The notes under the pieces are model-generated. The model made no database searches, had not been told where the DNA came from, and was given only the letters and a program-made list of their open reading frames with translations. Position numbers and translations under genes: made by a program. Positions 14,772 to 23,246 of a DNA stretch of 32,577 nucleotides are shown piece by piece. Source of the stretch: Formosa sp. Hel1_33_131 (lineage in GTDB: Bacteria; Bacteroidota; Bacteroidia; Flavobacteriales; Flavobacteriaceae). The stretch spans positions 1 through 32,577 of the forward strand of contig CATEFX010000045.1 of NCBI GenBank assembly GCA_949499105.1. Direction: 5' to 3'. Positions within the stretch are counted from its first letter, which is position 1. Every line of letters starts with the position of its first letter.

Positions 14772-15425
14772 TTAGTAACGTTTTCTATTTCTTTGATGGT
14801 TGTTATTCTTTTTGGTAGGCTTCTTTTGAGAGGTGAATTTTCGTTGTACCTTTAGTAAACTAGACACTTCACTTAACGCTTCCTTACTATTACGTAAGTC
14901 AATCTTTCCATCCGATAATTCAAAAAGATGTCCAAAAATAACCACATCTTCTACCGTATCTTTATTCCAATTTAGGAATGATTTTTTCATGTGATTGGCA
15001 ATGGTATATTCCAAAGCTTCTTTCATTTCACCAACTTCCCAAGTGTTGGCCACATCAATCATGGTTTTGATGTTATTTCCATAAAAACGGTATTTCGGAA
15101 AGTTTTGAGGATACTTTAAAGGCGCTGGCTTTATGCTTAACATTTCCTCTGTTGGTTTCTCAAAAGGAGAATCTGCATCTAATTTTAAATCAGACATGAT
15201 AAATAATTGATCCCAAAGTTTGTGTTGAAAATCAGGCACATCACGTAAGTGAGGTTGCATGTTTCCCATAACAGAAATAATAGCCTTTGCGAGGCGATTC
15301 CGTTCTTCTTTAGAGTCTTGAGCCACGGCATGGTTAATCATTTTCTGTAAATGTCTTCCGTATTCAGGAATGATTAAGTGTTCTCGTTCTGTATTATATT
15401 CTAGTTGATCTGTTAACGCTGTCAT
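14772..15425 (-). CDS. DUF4290 domain protein
   Basis: A 217-aa soluble protein of the Bacteroidota-specific DUF4290 family. Seen: the typical start LEYNTEREHLIIPEYGRHLQ, RNRLAKAIISVMGNMQPHLR and DFQHKLWDQLFIMSDLKLD, followed by a helical middle and a disordered basic tail (QKKPTKKNNNHQRNRKRY) that might contact RNA or phosphates. It sits upstream of murA in the same direction, an arrangement widespread in Bacteroidota. No function is known. Envelope-linked regulation is only a guess from context. Confidence 0.88.
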   Translation of the reverse strand: MTALTDQLEYNTEREHLIIPEYGRHLQKMINHAVAQDSKEERNRLAKAIISVMGNMQPHLRDVPDFQHKLWDQLFIMSDLKLDADSPFEKPTEEMLSIKPAPLKYPQNFPKYRFYGNNIKTMIDVANTWEVGEMKEALEYTIANHMKKSFLNWNKDTVEDVVIFGHLFELSDGKIDLRNSKEALSEVSSLLKVQRKFTSQKKPTKKNNNHQRNRKRY

Positions 15426-15522
15426 GTAGGCGATCTTTGTTTTAAAAAATTAAGTGTTTGCAAAATACAAAAAAATAGTGTGAGTCTAATAGTATTTTAA
15501 AAGTTGATTAAAAGCAGCATAT

Positions 15523-15816
15523 TTACAGGGAAATAACACCTTCAACTTGGCTTCCAACTTCTTTATACTTTACTATTACAGCCTCAGGAGTACGCATTAC
15601 TACGTTAATTGAAACGCTTGTGTAATTCCCTTTTTTGGAAGGAATCGTATGGATTACCGCTCCCATATTATCAAAAATAGACTCAATCGTTTTGATTTTT
15701 GAAAGGTCTGTTTTGACAATAAACTTATACAAATATTCAGAAGGCCATATGGCGGTATCGTATAACTTTTCTTTTAAATTGTTATAAAACGCTTCTGGGT
15801 TAGATGATTTATCCAT
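15523..15816 (-). CDS. DUF493 (YbeD-like) family protein
   Basis: A 97-aa protein with the small alpha/beta ACT-like fold of the DUF493/YbeD family. Seen: YDTAIWPSEYLYKFIVKTDL, a middle helix with KIKTIESIF, then KKGNYTSVSINVVMRTPEAV, the conserved strand of the family, and a C-terminal helix IVKYKEVGSQVEGVISL. E. coli YbeD lies next to lipB. Here the neighbours are DUF4290 and a divergent AAA ATPase, so context adds little. A minus-strand TATATTTG box lies 19-26 bases upstream of the ATG. Confidence 0.87.
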   Translation of the reverse strand: MDKSSNPEAFYNNLKEKLYDTAIWPSEYLYKFIVKTDLSKIKTIESIFDNMGAVIHTIPSKKGNYTSVSINVVMRTPEAVIVKYKEVGSQVEGVISL

Positions 15817-15834
15817 TGTTTAACTCTAAGTCAG

Positions 15835-15842
15835 CAAATATA
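15835..15842 (-). promoter_or_regulatory. -7 promoter element for the DUF493 gene
   Basis: On the minus strand this reads TATATTTG, matching TAnnTTTG, and lies about 20 bases upstream of the DUF493 ATG. No clear TTG at -33 spacing was found. Confidence 0.4.
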
Positions 15843-15906
15843 CATTATATCTGATTTTTTATTTCCCTTTTAAATCACGAATTTTACATGAATTAAATAA
15901 AACAAC

Positions 15907-16452
15907 TTGAATACTCAAAAAATAGCATTGATTGGTGGTCCTGGTACTGGGAAAACAACTTTAATTAATGCCCTTAAGGCAAAAGGCTATTATTGTATGG
16001 AAGAAATTTCTAGACAAATTACCCTCGAAGCACAAGAAAAAGGTATTGAGCAATTGTTTTTGGAAGATCCTTTATTATTTAGTGAACAACTCTTATTGGG
16101 ACGTCAAAAACAGTTTTTAGATGCAGACAAACTTTCTGATAAATTTGTGTTTTTTGATCGTGGCCTCCCAGATGTTGTGGCGTATTTAGACTATTTAAAA
16201 AGCAGCTATCCAGAATCTTTTAAAACGATTTGTAGTCAACATCAGTATGACAAGGTATTCATCTTAAAACCCTGGAAAGCAATTTATGAGCAAGACAATG
16301 AACGTTATGAAACATTTGAACAAGCCCTTATCATTCATGACTTTCTAGTTAAATCTTACACGGAACACGGATATACCATTATTGACACTCCTTTTGGAAC
16401 CGTTGAAGAACGCATTGAATTTATTAAAAATCATTTAAATTCTCATGAATGA
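15907..16452 (+). CDS. AAA family ATPase (P-loop NTPase, AAA_28 type)
   Basis: A 181-aa single-domain P-loop NTPase. Seen: Walker A GGPGTGKTT (10-18), a conserved EEISRQI segment in which the Arg follows the Walker A helix, FFDRGLPDVVAYLDY (Walker B-like Asp with an R-G-L-P-D loop), and the tail NERYETFEQALIIHDFL typical of AAA_28 kinase-like proteins. It may be a small-molecule kinase, but its substrate is unknown. The start is the TTG at 15907. An in-frame stop lies at 15889 and no ATG intervenes. It overlaps recQ by ATGA, so the two are co-translated. Confidence 0.85.
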   Translation: MNTQKIALIGGPGTGKTTLINALKAKGYYCMEEISRQITLEAQEKGIEQLFLEDPLLFSEQLLLGRQKQFLDADKLSDKFVFFDRGLPDVVAYLDYLKSSYPESFKTICSQHQYDKVFILKPWKAIYEQDNERYETFEQALIIHDFLVKSYTEHGYTIIDTPFGTVEERIEFIKNHLNSHE

Positions 16453-18347
16453 AGCATCCAATTGAACTATTGGAACACTATTGGGGGTTTTCAGAATTTA
16501 AACCCCAACAAGAAGCGATCATAGAAGCGGTTTTAGCGAATGAAGACTGTATTGCACTTCTACCAACGGGTGGCGGAAAATCGGTTTGTTTTCAAATACC
16601 GGCACTTATCAAAGACGGTATTTGTATTGTGGTATCGCCACTCATTGCATTGATGCAAGATCAAGTCAATACACTAAAAGCAAAAGGGATTAAAGCCATG
16701 GCTCTTACGAGTGGTTTTAGTTACGATGATATTGATCGGATGTTGGATAATTGTATTTATGGGAATTATAAATTCCTCTACTTGTCTCCCGAACGGCTGC
16801 AACAAGATTTAGTTCAAGAACGGCTCAAACAAATGAATGTTAATCTAATTGCGGTCGACGAAGCGCATTGTATTAGTCAATGGGGACATGATTTTAGACC
16901 CGCTTATAGAGAGATTAAATCCCTCAGAATCTTACACCCTACTGTAAATGTCATTGGGTTAACGGCCTCAGCGACGTCCAAAGTGATCGACGACATTTGT
17001 ATCCAATTGGATTGCATTGCACCTCAAGTTTTGAAGACCTCATTTGTACGCCCTAACTTGGCGTATTTGACCTTGGATTGTGAAGATAAATACTTCAAAA
17101 CGGTTCAAATTTTAAAAAAATATTCGGGAACTTCTATTATCTATGTTCGAAATCGAAAAGCTACGCTTGAAATTTCAAACTATTTAAATAAGATTGGAAT
17201 TACAAGCGGCTACTATCACGGCGGGTTAAGTCCGAAAGAAAAAGACACCCAATTTGATCTTTGGACCACGAATCAAAATCAAGTCATGGTGGCTACCAAT
17301 GCGTTTGGAATGGGAATTGACAAAGCAAATGTACAAACCGTGATTCATCATAATTTACCTGAAAGTTTAGAAAGCTATTACCAAGAAGCTGGGCGAGCGG
17401 GACGAAATAATGAAAATGCATACGCTGTGATTCTTCGGAATACTTCGGATGAAACGGATTCTAAAAATCAATATATTAATGCTTTACCAGATATAAACTA
17501 TTTAAAAACTATTTATAAGCGACTGTGTAATTATTTCCAAATTTCGTATGGTGAAGGCGTGAACGCAGTTCATAGTTTTAACTTTAAATTATTTTGCAGC
17601 ACCTATAAACTCCCTTCTGCATTGACTTATAATGCGCTCCGAATTCTAGATCGTACCAGTATTATTACGTTAGAAGAACGATTTAAAAACACGGCCTTTA
17701 TCCAGATTAAAATTGGAAATACGGCCTTGTTCAATTACCTTGAAAAACATCCAAAACAAGCTCTAATTATTAAGGTTATTTTAAGAACGCATGAAGGGGT
17801 CTTTGAGCATTCAACAGAAATTTACACCCAGGTCATTGCTAAAAAAACAAACCTAACAGAAGCTCAAGTCATTGCAGAATTAACGGCTTTAAACACCGCT
17901 GAAATTGTGGCATTCGAAGCTTCTAAAACCGATGCTGAAATTACGTTTATAGAACCGCGAGAAGACGATAAAACAATTCATAGAATTTCAAAGATTGTAA
18001 CCCAACAACACGATTTAAAAAAAGCACAGCTTCAATCCGTATTTGATTATGTCAAAAATGATGGCATTTGTAAAAGTCAAAAACTACTTTCATATTTTGA
18101 AGAAACAGATTCAAAAGCATGTGGGATTTGTTCGAGTTGTTTGGAACGTTCAAAAAACAATTCATTTTCTAAAAATGATACTCAAACAATCTTAACTTTG
18201 CTAAAAAAAGATTCGCTCTCGTCTCGAAAACTTGAAACCTTAAGTTCATTTGGTCGCGACACATTAACCGCTATTTTAGCGAATCTTTTGGAAAGAGGGC
18301 TAATTGAAATTACAGAAAGAAATACATACCAACTCAAAACGTTATGA
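16449..18347 (+). CDS. recQ: RecQ-family ATP-dependent DNA helicase
   Basis: 3'-5' superfamily 2 DNA helicase in recombination and fork repair. Seen: the motif-0 region FKPQQEAIIEAVL (17-29), Walker A LPTGGGKS (38-45), DEAH (137-140), GLTASAT (motif III), TNAFGMGIDKANVQTVIH (motif V), and QEAGRAGRNN (motif VI), then a zinc-binding region with KACGICSSC. The end (about 590-632) is a short winged-helix-like stretch (LETLSSFGRDTLTAILANLL). No HRDC domain follows, so it is of the 630-aa Bacteroidota type. It overlaps the AAA gene upstream and fmt downstream by four bases each. Confidence 0.94.
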   Translation: MKHPIELLEHYWGFSEFKPQQEAIIEAVLANEDCIALLPTGGGKSVCFQIPALIKDGICIVVSPLIALMQDQVNTLKAKGIKAMALTSGFSYDDIDRMLDNCIYGNYKFLYLSPERLQQDLVQERLKQMNVNLIAVDEAHCISQWGHDFRPAYREIKSLRILHPTVNVIGLTASATSKVIDDICIQLDCIAPQVLKTSFVRPNLAYLTLDCEDKYFKTVQILKKYSGTSIIYVRNRKATLEISNYLNKIGITSGYYHGGLSPKEKDTQFDLWTTNQNQVMVATNAFGMGIDKANVQTVIHHNLPESLESYYQEAGRAGRNNENAYAVILRNTSDETDSKNQYINALPDINYLKTIYKRLCNYFQISYGEGVNAVHSFNFKLFCSTYKLPSALTYNALRILDRTSIITLEERFKNTAFIQIKIGNTALFNYLEKHPKQALIIKVILRTHEGVFEHSTEIYTQVIAKKTNLTEAQVIAELTALNTAEIVAFEASKTDAEITFIEPREDDKTIHRISKIVTQQHDLKKAQLQSVFDYVKNDGICKSQKLLSYFEETDSKACGICSSCLERSKNNSFSKNDTQTILTLLKKDSLSSRKLETLSSFGRDTLTAILANLLERGLIEITERNTYQLKTL

Positions 18348-19294
18348 AAAAAGAAGACATTCGTATTGTATTTATGGGGACTCCAGAGTTTGCAGTCACT
18401 ATATTAGAGGGGCTTTTGAAACATAAATACACGATTGTAGGGGTTATCACTGCTCCCGATCGGCCTGCTGGAAGAGGTCAAAAACTTCATGAATCGGCCG
18501 TCAAAGTGTTTTCTAAGTCTAAAGGGTTGACCATTTTACAGCCAACTAACTTAAAAGAAGATTCTTTTTTGAATGATTTAAAAAATTTAAAAGCCAATCT
18601 TCAAATTGTGGTGGCCTTTAGAATGCTCCCAAAAGTTGTGTGGCAAATGCCCGATTTAGGAACCTTTAATTTACATGCCTCTTTACTCCCTGATTATCGA
18701 GGGGCTGCCCCGATAAACTGGGCGATTATCAACGGAGAAAACGAAACGGGTGTTACCACCTTTTTTATTGATGAAAAAATTGATACAGGAGCGGTTATTT
18801 TACAATCTAAAATTGACATTCATCCTACAGAAAATGCAGGAGAATTACATGATAAACTGATGCATTTAGGAAGTGAATTGGTCTTAAAAACCATCAAAAC
18901 CATTGAAGATGGAACCGTAAAAACCACGACGCAACCTCTAAAAGAAACCAAAACGGCTTATAAGTTAAATAAGGAAAATTGTAAAGTGGATTGGAATACT
19001 ACAATGGACGCGATTTATAACCAGGTTCGGGGACTCCATCCCTACCCTGCTGCTTGGGGACTTTTGTCCAATGGCGAGGCTCTTTTAAATATTAAACTGT
19101 ATGAGGTTGTGAAACATTCTGAACCACACGAATTTAAAGCTGGACACCTCATAATTTCTAAAAAAGCAATAAAGGTCGCCGTTAAGGGTGGATTTATTGA
19201 ACTCATCAATTTTAAATTCCCTGGAAAACGACAAATGGATGCCGTCTCTTTTTTAAATGGGTTTACATTTGATGAAAATGCTAAAATGATTTAA
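18344..19294 (+). CDS. fmt: Methionyl-tRNA formyltransferase
   Basis: Formylates initiator Met-tRNA using 10-formyl-THF. Seen: RIVFMGTPEFAVTILEGLL at the N-terminus, the catalytic region FNLHASLLPDYRGAAPINWA with Asn and His, TTFFIDEKIDTGAVI with the catalytic Asp, and the C-terminal OB-like domain VRGLHPYPAAWG. 316 aa is normal. It follows recQ with an ATGA overlap and precedes an HU gene by 12 bases. That recQ-fmt-HU order is frequent in Flavobacteriaceae. Confidence 0.97.
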   Translation: MKKEDIRIVFMGTPEFAVTILEGLLKHKYTIVGVITAPDRPAGRGQKLHESAVKVFSKSKGLTILQPTNLKEDSFLNDLKNLKANLQIVVAFRMLPKVVWQMPDLGTFNLHASLLPDYRGAAPINWAIINGENETGVTTFFIDEKIDTGAVILQSKIDIHPTENAGELHDKLMHLGSELVLKTIKTIEDGTVKTTTQPLKETKTAYKLNKENCKVDWNTTMDAIYNQVRGLHPYPAAWGLLSNGEALLNIKLYEVVKHSEPHEFKAGHLIISKKAIKVAVKGGFIELINFKFPGKRQMDAVSFLNGFTFDENAKMI

Positions 19295-19306
19295 TAACTA
19301 GTACAC

Positions 19307-19591
19307 ATGACAAAAAACGACTTGATTGACCAAATGGCCCTGAATGCTGGTATTTCTAGATCCGCTGCGAACAAAGCACTAGAAGCCTTGGTAACCGGCA
19401 TAAGTGAGACTTTAATGGATGGTAAACGAATGAGTCTGCAAGGGTTTGGAAGTTGGTCTGTTTATGAAAGAACCGCTCGTAATGGAAGAAATCCGAGAAC
19501 CAACGCCCCTATTTTCATCCCTTCTAAACAGGTGGTTCGGTTTAAACCAAGCAGCCAACTCACCAAAAAAATAAACCTACAGTCACTCTAA
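19307..19591 (+). CDS. hup: HU-family DNA-binding protein
   Basis: A 94-aa nucleoid protein that bends DNA as a dimer. Seen: N-terminal TKNDLIDQMALNAGISRSAA, the helix NKALEALVTGISETL, GFGSWSVYERTARNGRNPRT (the beta-arm entry with the conserved GRNPRT), and PSKQVVRFKPSSQLT at the end. It is in the same direction as fmt and may be transcribed from it. Two or more HU paralogues are usual in the group, so the symbol is generic. Confidence 0.95.
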   Translation: MTKNDLIDQMALNAGISRSAANKALEALVTGISETLMDGKRMSLQGFGSWSVYERTARNGRNPRTNAPIFIPSKQVVRFKPSSQLTKKINLQSL

Positions 19592-19674
19592 AATTTACGT
19601 GACAAGTCGTTAGACAAAATCTAAACGGTTCAAAATTATTAAACAATAAAATCCGAAGGTTCTGATTTTTTAAT

Positions 19675-19682
19675 TAACTTTA
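19675..19682 (+). promoter_or_regulatory. Possible -7 element for the SOD gene (TAACTTTA)
   Basis: TAnnTTT followed by A, 22 bases before the SOD ATG, the same variant as the -7 box at 1898. The 112-base gap after HU shows no strong terminator. A weak stem, CGTTAGA (19608) with TCTAAACG, lacks a T tract. Confidence 0.3.
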
Positions 19683-19703
19683 GATAAAATAAATTTTTAA
19701 ATT

Positions 19704-20276
19704 ATGAAAAACTTAATTTCCTTATTCGCCCTTAGTGTATTGATTATAGCTTGTAAATCTGAACCTAAAAAATCAGATTCAAAAACATCCAAAACAATAG
19801 AAAATGTTGAGAACGCTCAAAAATCAAAAACTCTTTCCATTAGCTTAAACCCAAAAAGTGACAGCAATGTTAGTGGTGTCGTTCTTTTTACTGAAACGAA
19901 TGGCATGGTAAAAATGAATGCCAAGATTTCCGGATTATCAGAAGGCTTACATGCGATTCATATTCACCAAACGAGTGATTGTAGCTCTGTTGACGGGAAA
20001 TCTGCTGGTGGCCATTGGAATCCCACCAACCAACCGCATGGAAAATGGGGTGTTGAAACTGGGTACCACAAAGGAGATATCGGTAATTTTATGGTTGAAA
20101 ACGACGCTGAAACGGTCGTAGAATTCAGTACTGATGAATGGTGTATTGGTTGTGGCGATCCCGCAAAAGATATTCTTGGAAAAGGCGTTATTATCCATCA
20201 AGGAACCGATGACTACAGTTCCCAACCTTCTGGTGCTGCAGGAAGCAGAGTCAGTTGTGCAGGAATAATCGAATAA
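19704..20276 (+). CDS. sodC: Cu/Zn superoxide dismutase family lipoprotein
   Basis: Envelope-located superoxide dismutase (190 aa). N-terminal lipoprotein signal: hydrophobic ISLFALSVLIIAC with lipobox Cys17 and a Lys/Ser-rich linker after it. Catalytic domain: HAIHIHQTSDCSS (copper ligands), SAGGHWNPTNQPHGKWG (bridging His and zinc ligands), HKGDIGNF, GKGVIIHQGTDDY (zinc Asp and copper His), and AGSRVSCAGII with the Arg and disulphide Cys. An extra pair of cysteines occurs in DEWCIGCGDPA, an insertion I do not associate with standard SodC. It probably detoxifies periplasmic or surface superoxide. It stands alone with its own apparent promoter. Confidence 0.93.
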   Translation: MKNLISLFALSVLIIACKSEPKKSDSKTSKTIENVENAQKSKTLSISLNPKSDSNVSGVVLFTETNGMVKMNAKISGLSEGLHAIHIHQTSDCSSVDGKSAGGHWNPTNQPHGKWGVETGYHKGDIGNFMVENDAETVVEFSTDEWCIGCGDPAKDILGKGVIIHQGTDDYSSQPSGAAGSRVSCAGIIE

Positions 20277-20352
20277 GTACACACCCAAACACTATCTATA
20301 TAAAGTGAGGTCTTCAACTTAGCATTTTAATTGTATACTAAATGTCCACAAA

Positions 20353-21510
20353 ATGAACCCATCGGGAAGAGGTTGGATCCATAAACTGATAAAACTACTT
20401 GAGACGAATTCAGAGAGCCCTTTTGAATCGCTTGAAGTCCTATACCCAAAACTCAGAACTGTGGGATTTGTGTATGGAAGCAATGTCATTACGCTGGACC
20501 TGATTCCTGATAACCCTGATTATACTAAAGAAGAGCGTTGTAAAATAAATCTTTTAAGTGCCTTCTATGCCGTCTATTCTAACTCAGATACTTCTCAAAA
20601 TTTTGAAGTGAGTTTATGGGCATTTTATAAAGAAATAAAGTTTCATAAATCAACCCTTATAAATAAAGTTCTTGGGACTGATTTAGAGTCTATTATCCAC
20701 AAACGCATCCACATAGACAACAACTTATTTACTAAAAATTTTAGTTATTTTGTAACTAATTCCTTGCTTTTTGTGGATGTGATCGCCTATCGTATTTTTT
20801 TGAAAAACCAGAAAAAAACGACAAAAGCGCTAAAGCGAATCGAAAATTCTATTCGAATATTGGTGGTAAATGCTTTGAATTCTAAATCCGATAAAAATGA
20901 CTACGACCATAGTTTGATAAAGTTATTAGAAGCATCGCTTCGGTTTACTGAAAAATCAGATGAGAACTATACACCAAATATTAAATCGATTGACTGCGAA
21001 ATTGAAGCCCTTTTTTATCTAGATCTAGTGTGTATGGCCACCTGGAGTGATTTCCGAATTGATTCCGAAGAAGAGAAATTTTTAAATAAATTAGGGGCTG
21101 CCTTAAACGTTTCAAAAGCACAAATTATAGACGCTGAAACAGCGATCGATACTTTTTATGCAATGCATAAAAATAAAATCGCACTTTTGAGCTCAAAAAA
21201 CCTTGTTCAAAGTTTTTATGACAACTCTAGTCTACTAGTTCGAAAGCTGATTTCGAGAAATAGCAAACGGCTCTATAAAGAACTAAAAGAAAGCAAAGAA
21301 TTAGTACAATTATTATCGCAGTCAACCGTTAGAAACCTCAGTAAGGACGAGCAAAAACAAATGCAAGTTCAACTTATGGATATCCTGAAGTCCATCCCTA
21401 GCCTCGCCATATTTATGTTGCCAGGTGGGGCCTTTTTATTACCATTGTTTATTAAGTTTATTCCAAAACTTCTGCCCTCAGCATTTGACGACAATAGAGT
21501 TGAAGAATAA
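20353..21510 (+). CDS. LETM1-related biofilm-associated protein
   Basis: A 385-aa protein of a Bacteroidota family annotated as LETM1-related biofilm-associated protein. Seen: a long helical N-terminal part (start MNPSGRGWIHKLIKLLE), a TerB-like acidic helical middle (MATWSDFRIDSEEEKFLNKL), then the LETM1-like end NLSKDEQKQMQVQLMDILKS followed by a hydrophobic segment SIPSLAIFMLPGGAFLLPLF (about 350-370) and IKFIPKLLPSAFDDN. The C-terminal hydrophobic helix suggests membrane association. The true function is not established. The name comes from family resemblance. The gene has its own 76-base upstream region. Confidence 0.82.
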   Translation: MNPSGRGWIHKLIKLLETNSESPFESLEVLYPKLRTVGFVYGSNVITLDLIPDNPDYTKEERCKINLLSAFYAVYSNSDTSQNFEVSLWAFYKEIKFHKSTLINKVLGTDLESIIHKRIHIDNNLFTKNFSYFVTNSLLFVDVIAYRIFLKNQKKTTKALKRIENSIRILVVNALNSKSDKNDYDHSLIKLLEASLRFTEKSDENYTPNIKSIDCEIEALFYLDLVCMATWSDFRIDSEEEKFLNKLGAALNVSKAQIIDAETAIDTFYAMHKNKIALLSSKNLVQSFYDNSSLLVRKLISRNSKRLYKELKESKELVQLLSQSTVRNLSKDEQKQMQVQLMDILKSIPSLAIFMLPGGAFLLPLFIKFIPKLLPSAFDDNRVEE

Positions 21511-21532
21511 GTTTTAAAAATACGTACCTTTG
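21500..21532 (+). promoter_or_regulatory. Bacteroidota promoter for the DUF1456 gene
   Basis: TTG (21500-21502) and TACCTTTG (21525-21532) are separated by 22 bases, fitting the -33/-7 promoter of Bacteroidota. The ATG at 21538 is only 6 bases past the -7 box, so the transcript may be nearly leaderless. The -33 lies inside the end of the LETM1-related gene. Confidence 0.55.
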
Positions 21533-21537
21533 TTGTT

Positions 21538-21795
21538 ATGGGATTAAACAATAACGATATTTTTAAAAAACTTAGAGTCGCTCATAAATTAAGAGACGAT
21601 GATATTGTAAAAATTTGCAGTTTAAAGGACTTCAAAATCACCAAAAGTGAACTCAATGCTATTTTTAGAAATGAAACCCACCCAAAATATATGGAATGTG
21701 GCGATCAATTTTTAAGAAATTTCTTAGACGGCTTAATCATTCACTTAAGAGGACCAATGCCTCCAAAAGCGGCGAATACCACTCCGAAAAAATAA
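21538..21795 (+). CDS. DUF1456 (YehS-like) family protein
   Basis: An 85-aa protein with one DUF1456 repeat. The family usually has two in about 150 aa (E. coli YehS). Seen: NNNDIFKKLRVAHKLRDDDI and the second helix pair KITKSELNAIFRNETHPKY followed by CGDQFLRNFLDGLIIHLRGP. The tail is short and basic. Function unknown. The next gene (DUF1684) starts 5 bases downstream, so they form a two-gene unit. The short form is common in Flavobacteria. Confidence 0.85.
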   Translation: MGLNNNDIFKKLRVAHKLRDDDIVKICSLKDFKITKSELNAIFRNETHPKYMECGDQFLRNFLDGLIIHLRGPMPPKAANTTPKK

Positions 21796-21800
21796 GAACT

Positions 21801-22685
21801 ATGAAAAAGGGGGTTATAATCAGCTTACTTATAGGACTCTTTTTTAATTGTAATTACACAAATAAAAACGCGGTATTGGATTCGGACTATTTAATTGCTC
21901 TGAACCAAAATCGAGAACTGAGATCCAAAAATCGTGTCAAATACTTAGAATTGACAGGATTATTTAAATTAGATTCTATTTCTAACTCCTTTGGAAAAGC
22001 AGCTTCAAATCAATTTGTTTTCAATATTGAATACGTGCCTCCTACGATTGGTAGCATCCAGTTATCAGAAAAAGGTCTTAAATTTCAGGCTGCAAAAAAT
22101 ATAAAAGTATCCACTGAAACTGGCGATCAAATCGAAACTTTAGCCCTAACTATTGATGCGAACGGAAACTCAATTAAACTCATTTACAAAGACCTGAAAT
22201 GGCAAGTCATCACGCGTTCTGGCTCACTGTATCTAAGAGTTTGGGATTCTAAAAACTTCGCTATAAAAGCGTTTAAAGGGTTTAAAAGTTCTGATGTAAA
22301 TTCAGATTTTATTTTCGACGCCAACTTTAAATACTTTGAAACCGCTCAGCAAGAAACCGTCGCTTCAAAATTAGGGATCAAGGAGGTCACTGATTTTATT
22401 GGACAAATTCATTTTACCTACAAAAAAAATAATTACACATTAGATGTTGGAAGTGAAGGCTTCCTCATGGTTGCCGATTTAACCTCCGGAGAAACTACGT
22501 ATGGCGGTGGACGTTATATGTATCTTGAGTTGCCCGATACAAATGGCAGCATTCGTTTAGATTTTAACTACCTATACAATCCTCCTTGTGCGTTCTCCGA
22601 ATTCACGACTTGTTTATATCCACCTCGACAAAATCAATTACCATTCAAGATTGAAGCGGGAGAACTTCTTAAAAAAGATTTATAA
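21801..22685 (+). CDS. DUF1684 domain lipoprotein
   Basis: A 294-aa secreted lipoprotein. The ATG at 21801 gives a signal MKKGVIISLLIGLFFNC with lipobox Cys17. A longer frame from 21696 overlaps DUF1456 and lacks an export signal, so it is rejected. The mature domain carries DUF1684 hallmarks: LRSKNRVKYLELTGLFKLD near the N-terminus, GGGRYMYLELPDTNGSIRLD, FNYLYNPPCAFSEFTTC and PPRQNQLPFKIEAGE at the end. Function not established. Outer-membrane or surface anchoring is inferred from the lipobox. Confidence 0.88.
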   Translation: MKKGVIISLLIGLFFNCNYTNKNAVLDSDYLIALNQNRELRSKNRVKYLELTGLFKLDSISNSFGKAASNQFVFNIEYVPPTIGSIQLSEKGLKFQAAKNIKVSTETGDQIETLALTIDANGNSIKLIYKDLKWQVITRSGSLYLRVWDSKNFAIKAFKGFKSSDVNSDFIFDANFKYFETAQQETVASKLGIKEVTDFIGQIHFTYKKNNYTLDVGSEGFLMVADLTSGETTYGGGRYMYLELPDTNGSIRLDFNYLYNPPCAFSEFTTCLYPPRQNQLPFKIEAGELLKKDL

Positions 22686-22749
22686 TTTTTAATAATAAGT
22701 GTAACAAATTAGTAAATTGAGATACTAATATTTCAACTAGATAACCAAT

Positions 22750-23244
22750 TTGAAATCAGTAACAGAACAAAATTTTGTAGTCCTTTTACAGGAACACCAG
22801 AACATTGTACATAAGATCTGTAGGATCTACACAAATGATTCTGATGCTCATAAAGATCTGTTTCAGGAAATTACAATTCAGTTATGGAAAGCGTTTCCTA
22901 AATTTAGAGGCGACTCTAAATTTAGTACATGGATGTATCGCGTCGGATTAAATACGGCCATTACTTTATATCGAAAATCCTTACGACACGTACAAAGTCA
23001 ACGGATCGAATCGGTGGCATATAAATTATCCTATGAAGAATATGATGATACCAAGGACGAACAACTGAAACTTATATATGGTGCCGTACGAAAACTAAAC
23101 GATATCGATAAAGGAATTGTTTTCTTGTATTTAGAAAACAAAAATTATAAAGAAATTAGTGGAACACTAGGAATTAGCGAAGTCAATGCACGCGTACGTA
23201 TGAATCGTATTAAAACGAAATTAAAAACCCAGTTAAATTCTTAA
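22750..23244 (+). CDS. ECF-type RNA polymerase sigma factor
   Basis: A 164-aa sigma-70 family protein with regions 2 and 4 only. Region 2 (about 20-80) includes DLFQEITIQLWKAFPKFRGD and SKFSTWMYRVGLNTAI. Region 4 (about 105-160) includes YLENKNYKEISGTLGISEVN and RVRMNRIKTKLK. No ATG is available. The TTG at 22750 gives a correctly placed start. It is followed two bases later by a membrane protein gene, the position where an anti-sigma factor would be expected. Targets and signals are unknown. Confidence 0.92.
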   Translation: MKSVTEQNFVVLLQEHQNIVHKICRIYTNDSDAHKDLFQEITIQLWKAFPKFRGDSKFSTWMYRVGLNTAITLYRKSLRHVQSQRIESVAYKLSYEEYDDTKDEQLKLIYGAVRKLNDIDKGIVFLYLENKNYKEISGTLGISEVNARVRMNRIKTKLKTQLNS

Positions 23245-23246
23245 TT

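Noticed and set aside
19608..19627. Hairpin CGTTAGA...TCTAAACG after the HU gene as a terminator
   Set aside because: Short stem with a bulge and no T tract. Too weak to call.
21696..21800. Longer start of the DUF1684 gene
   Set aside because: It overlaps DUF1456 and hides the lipoprotein signal that begins at the ATG at 21801.
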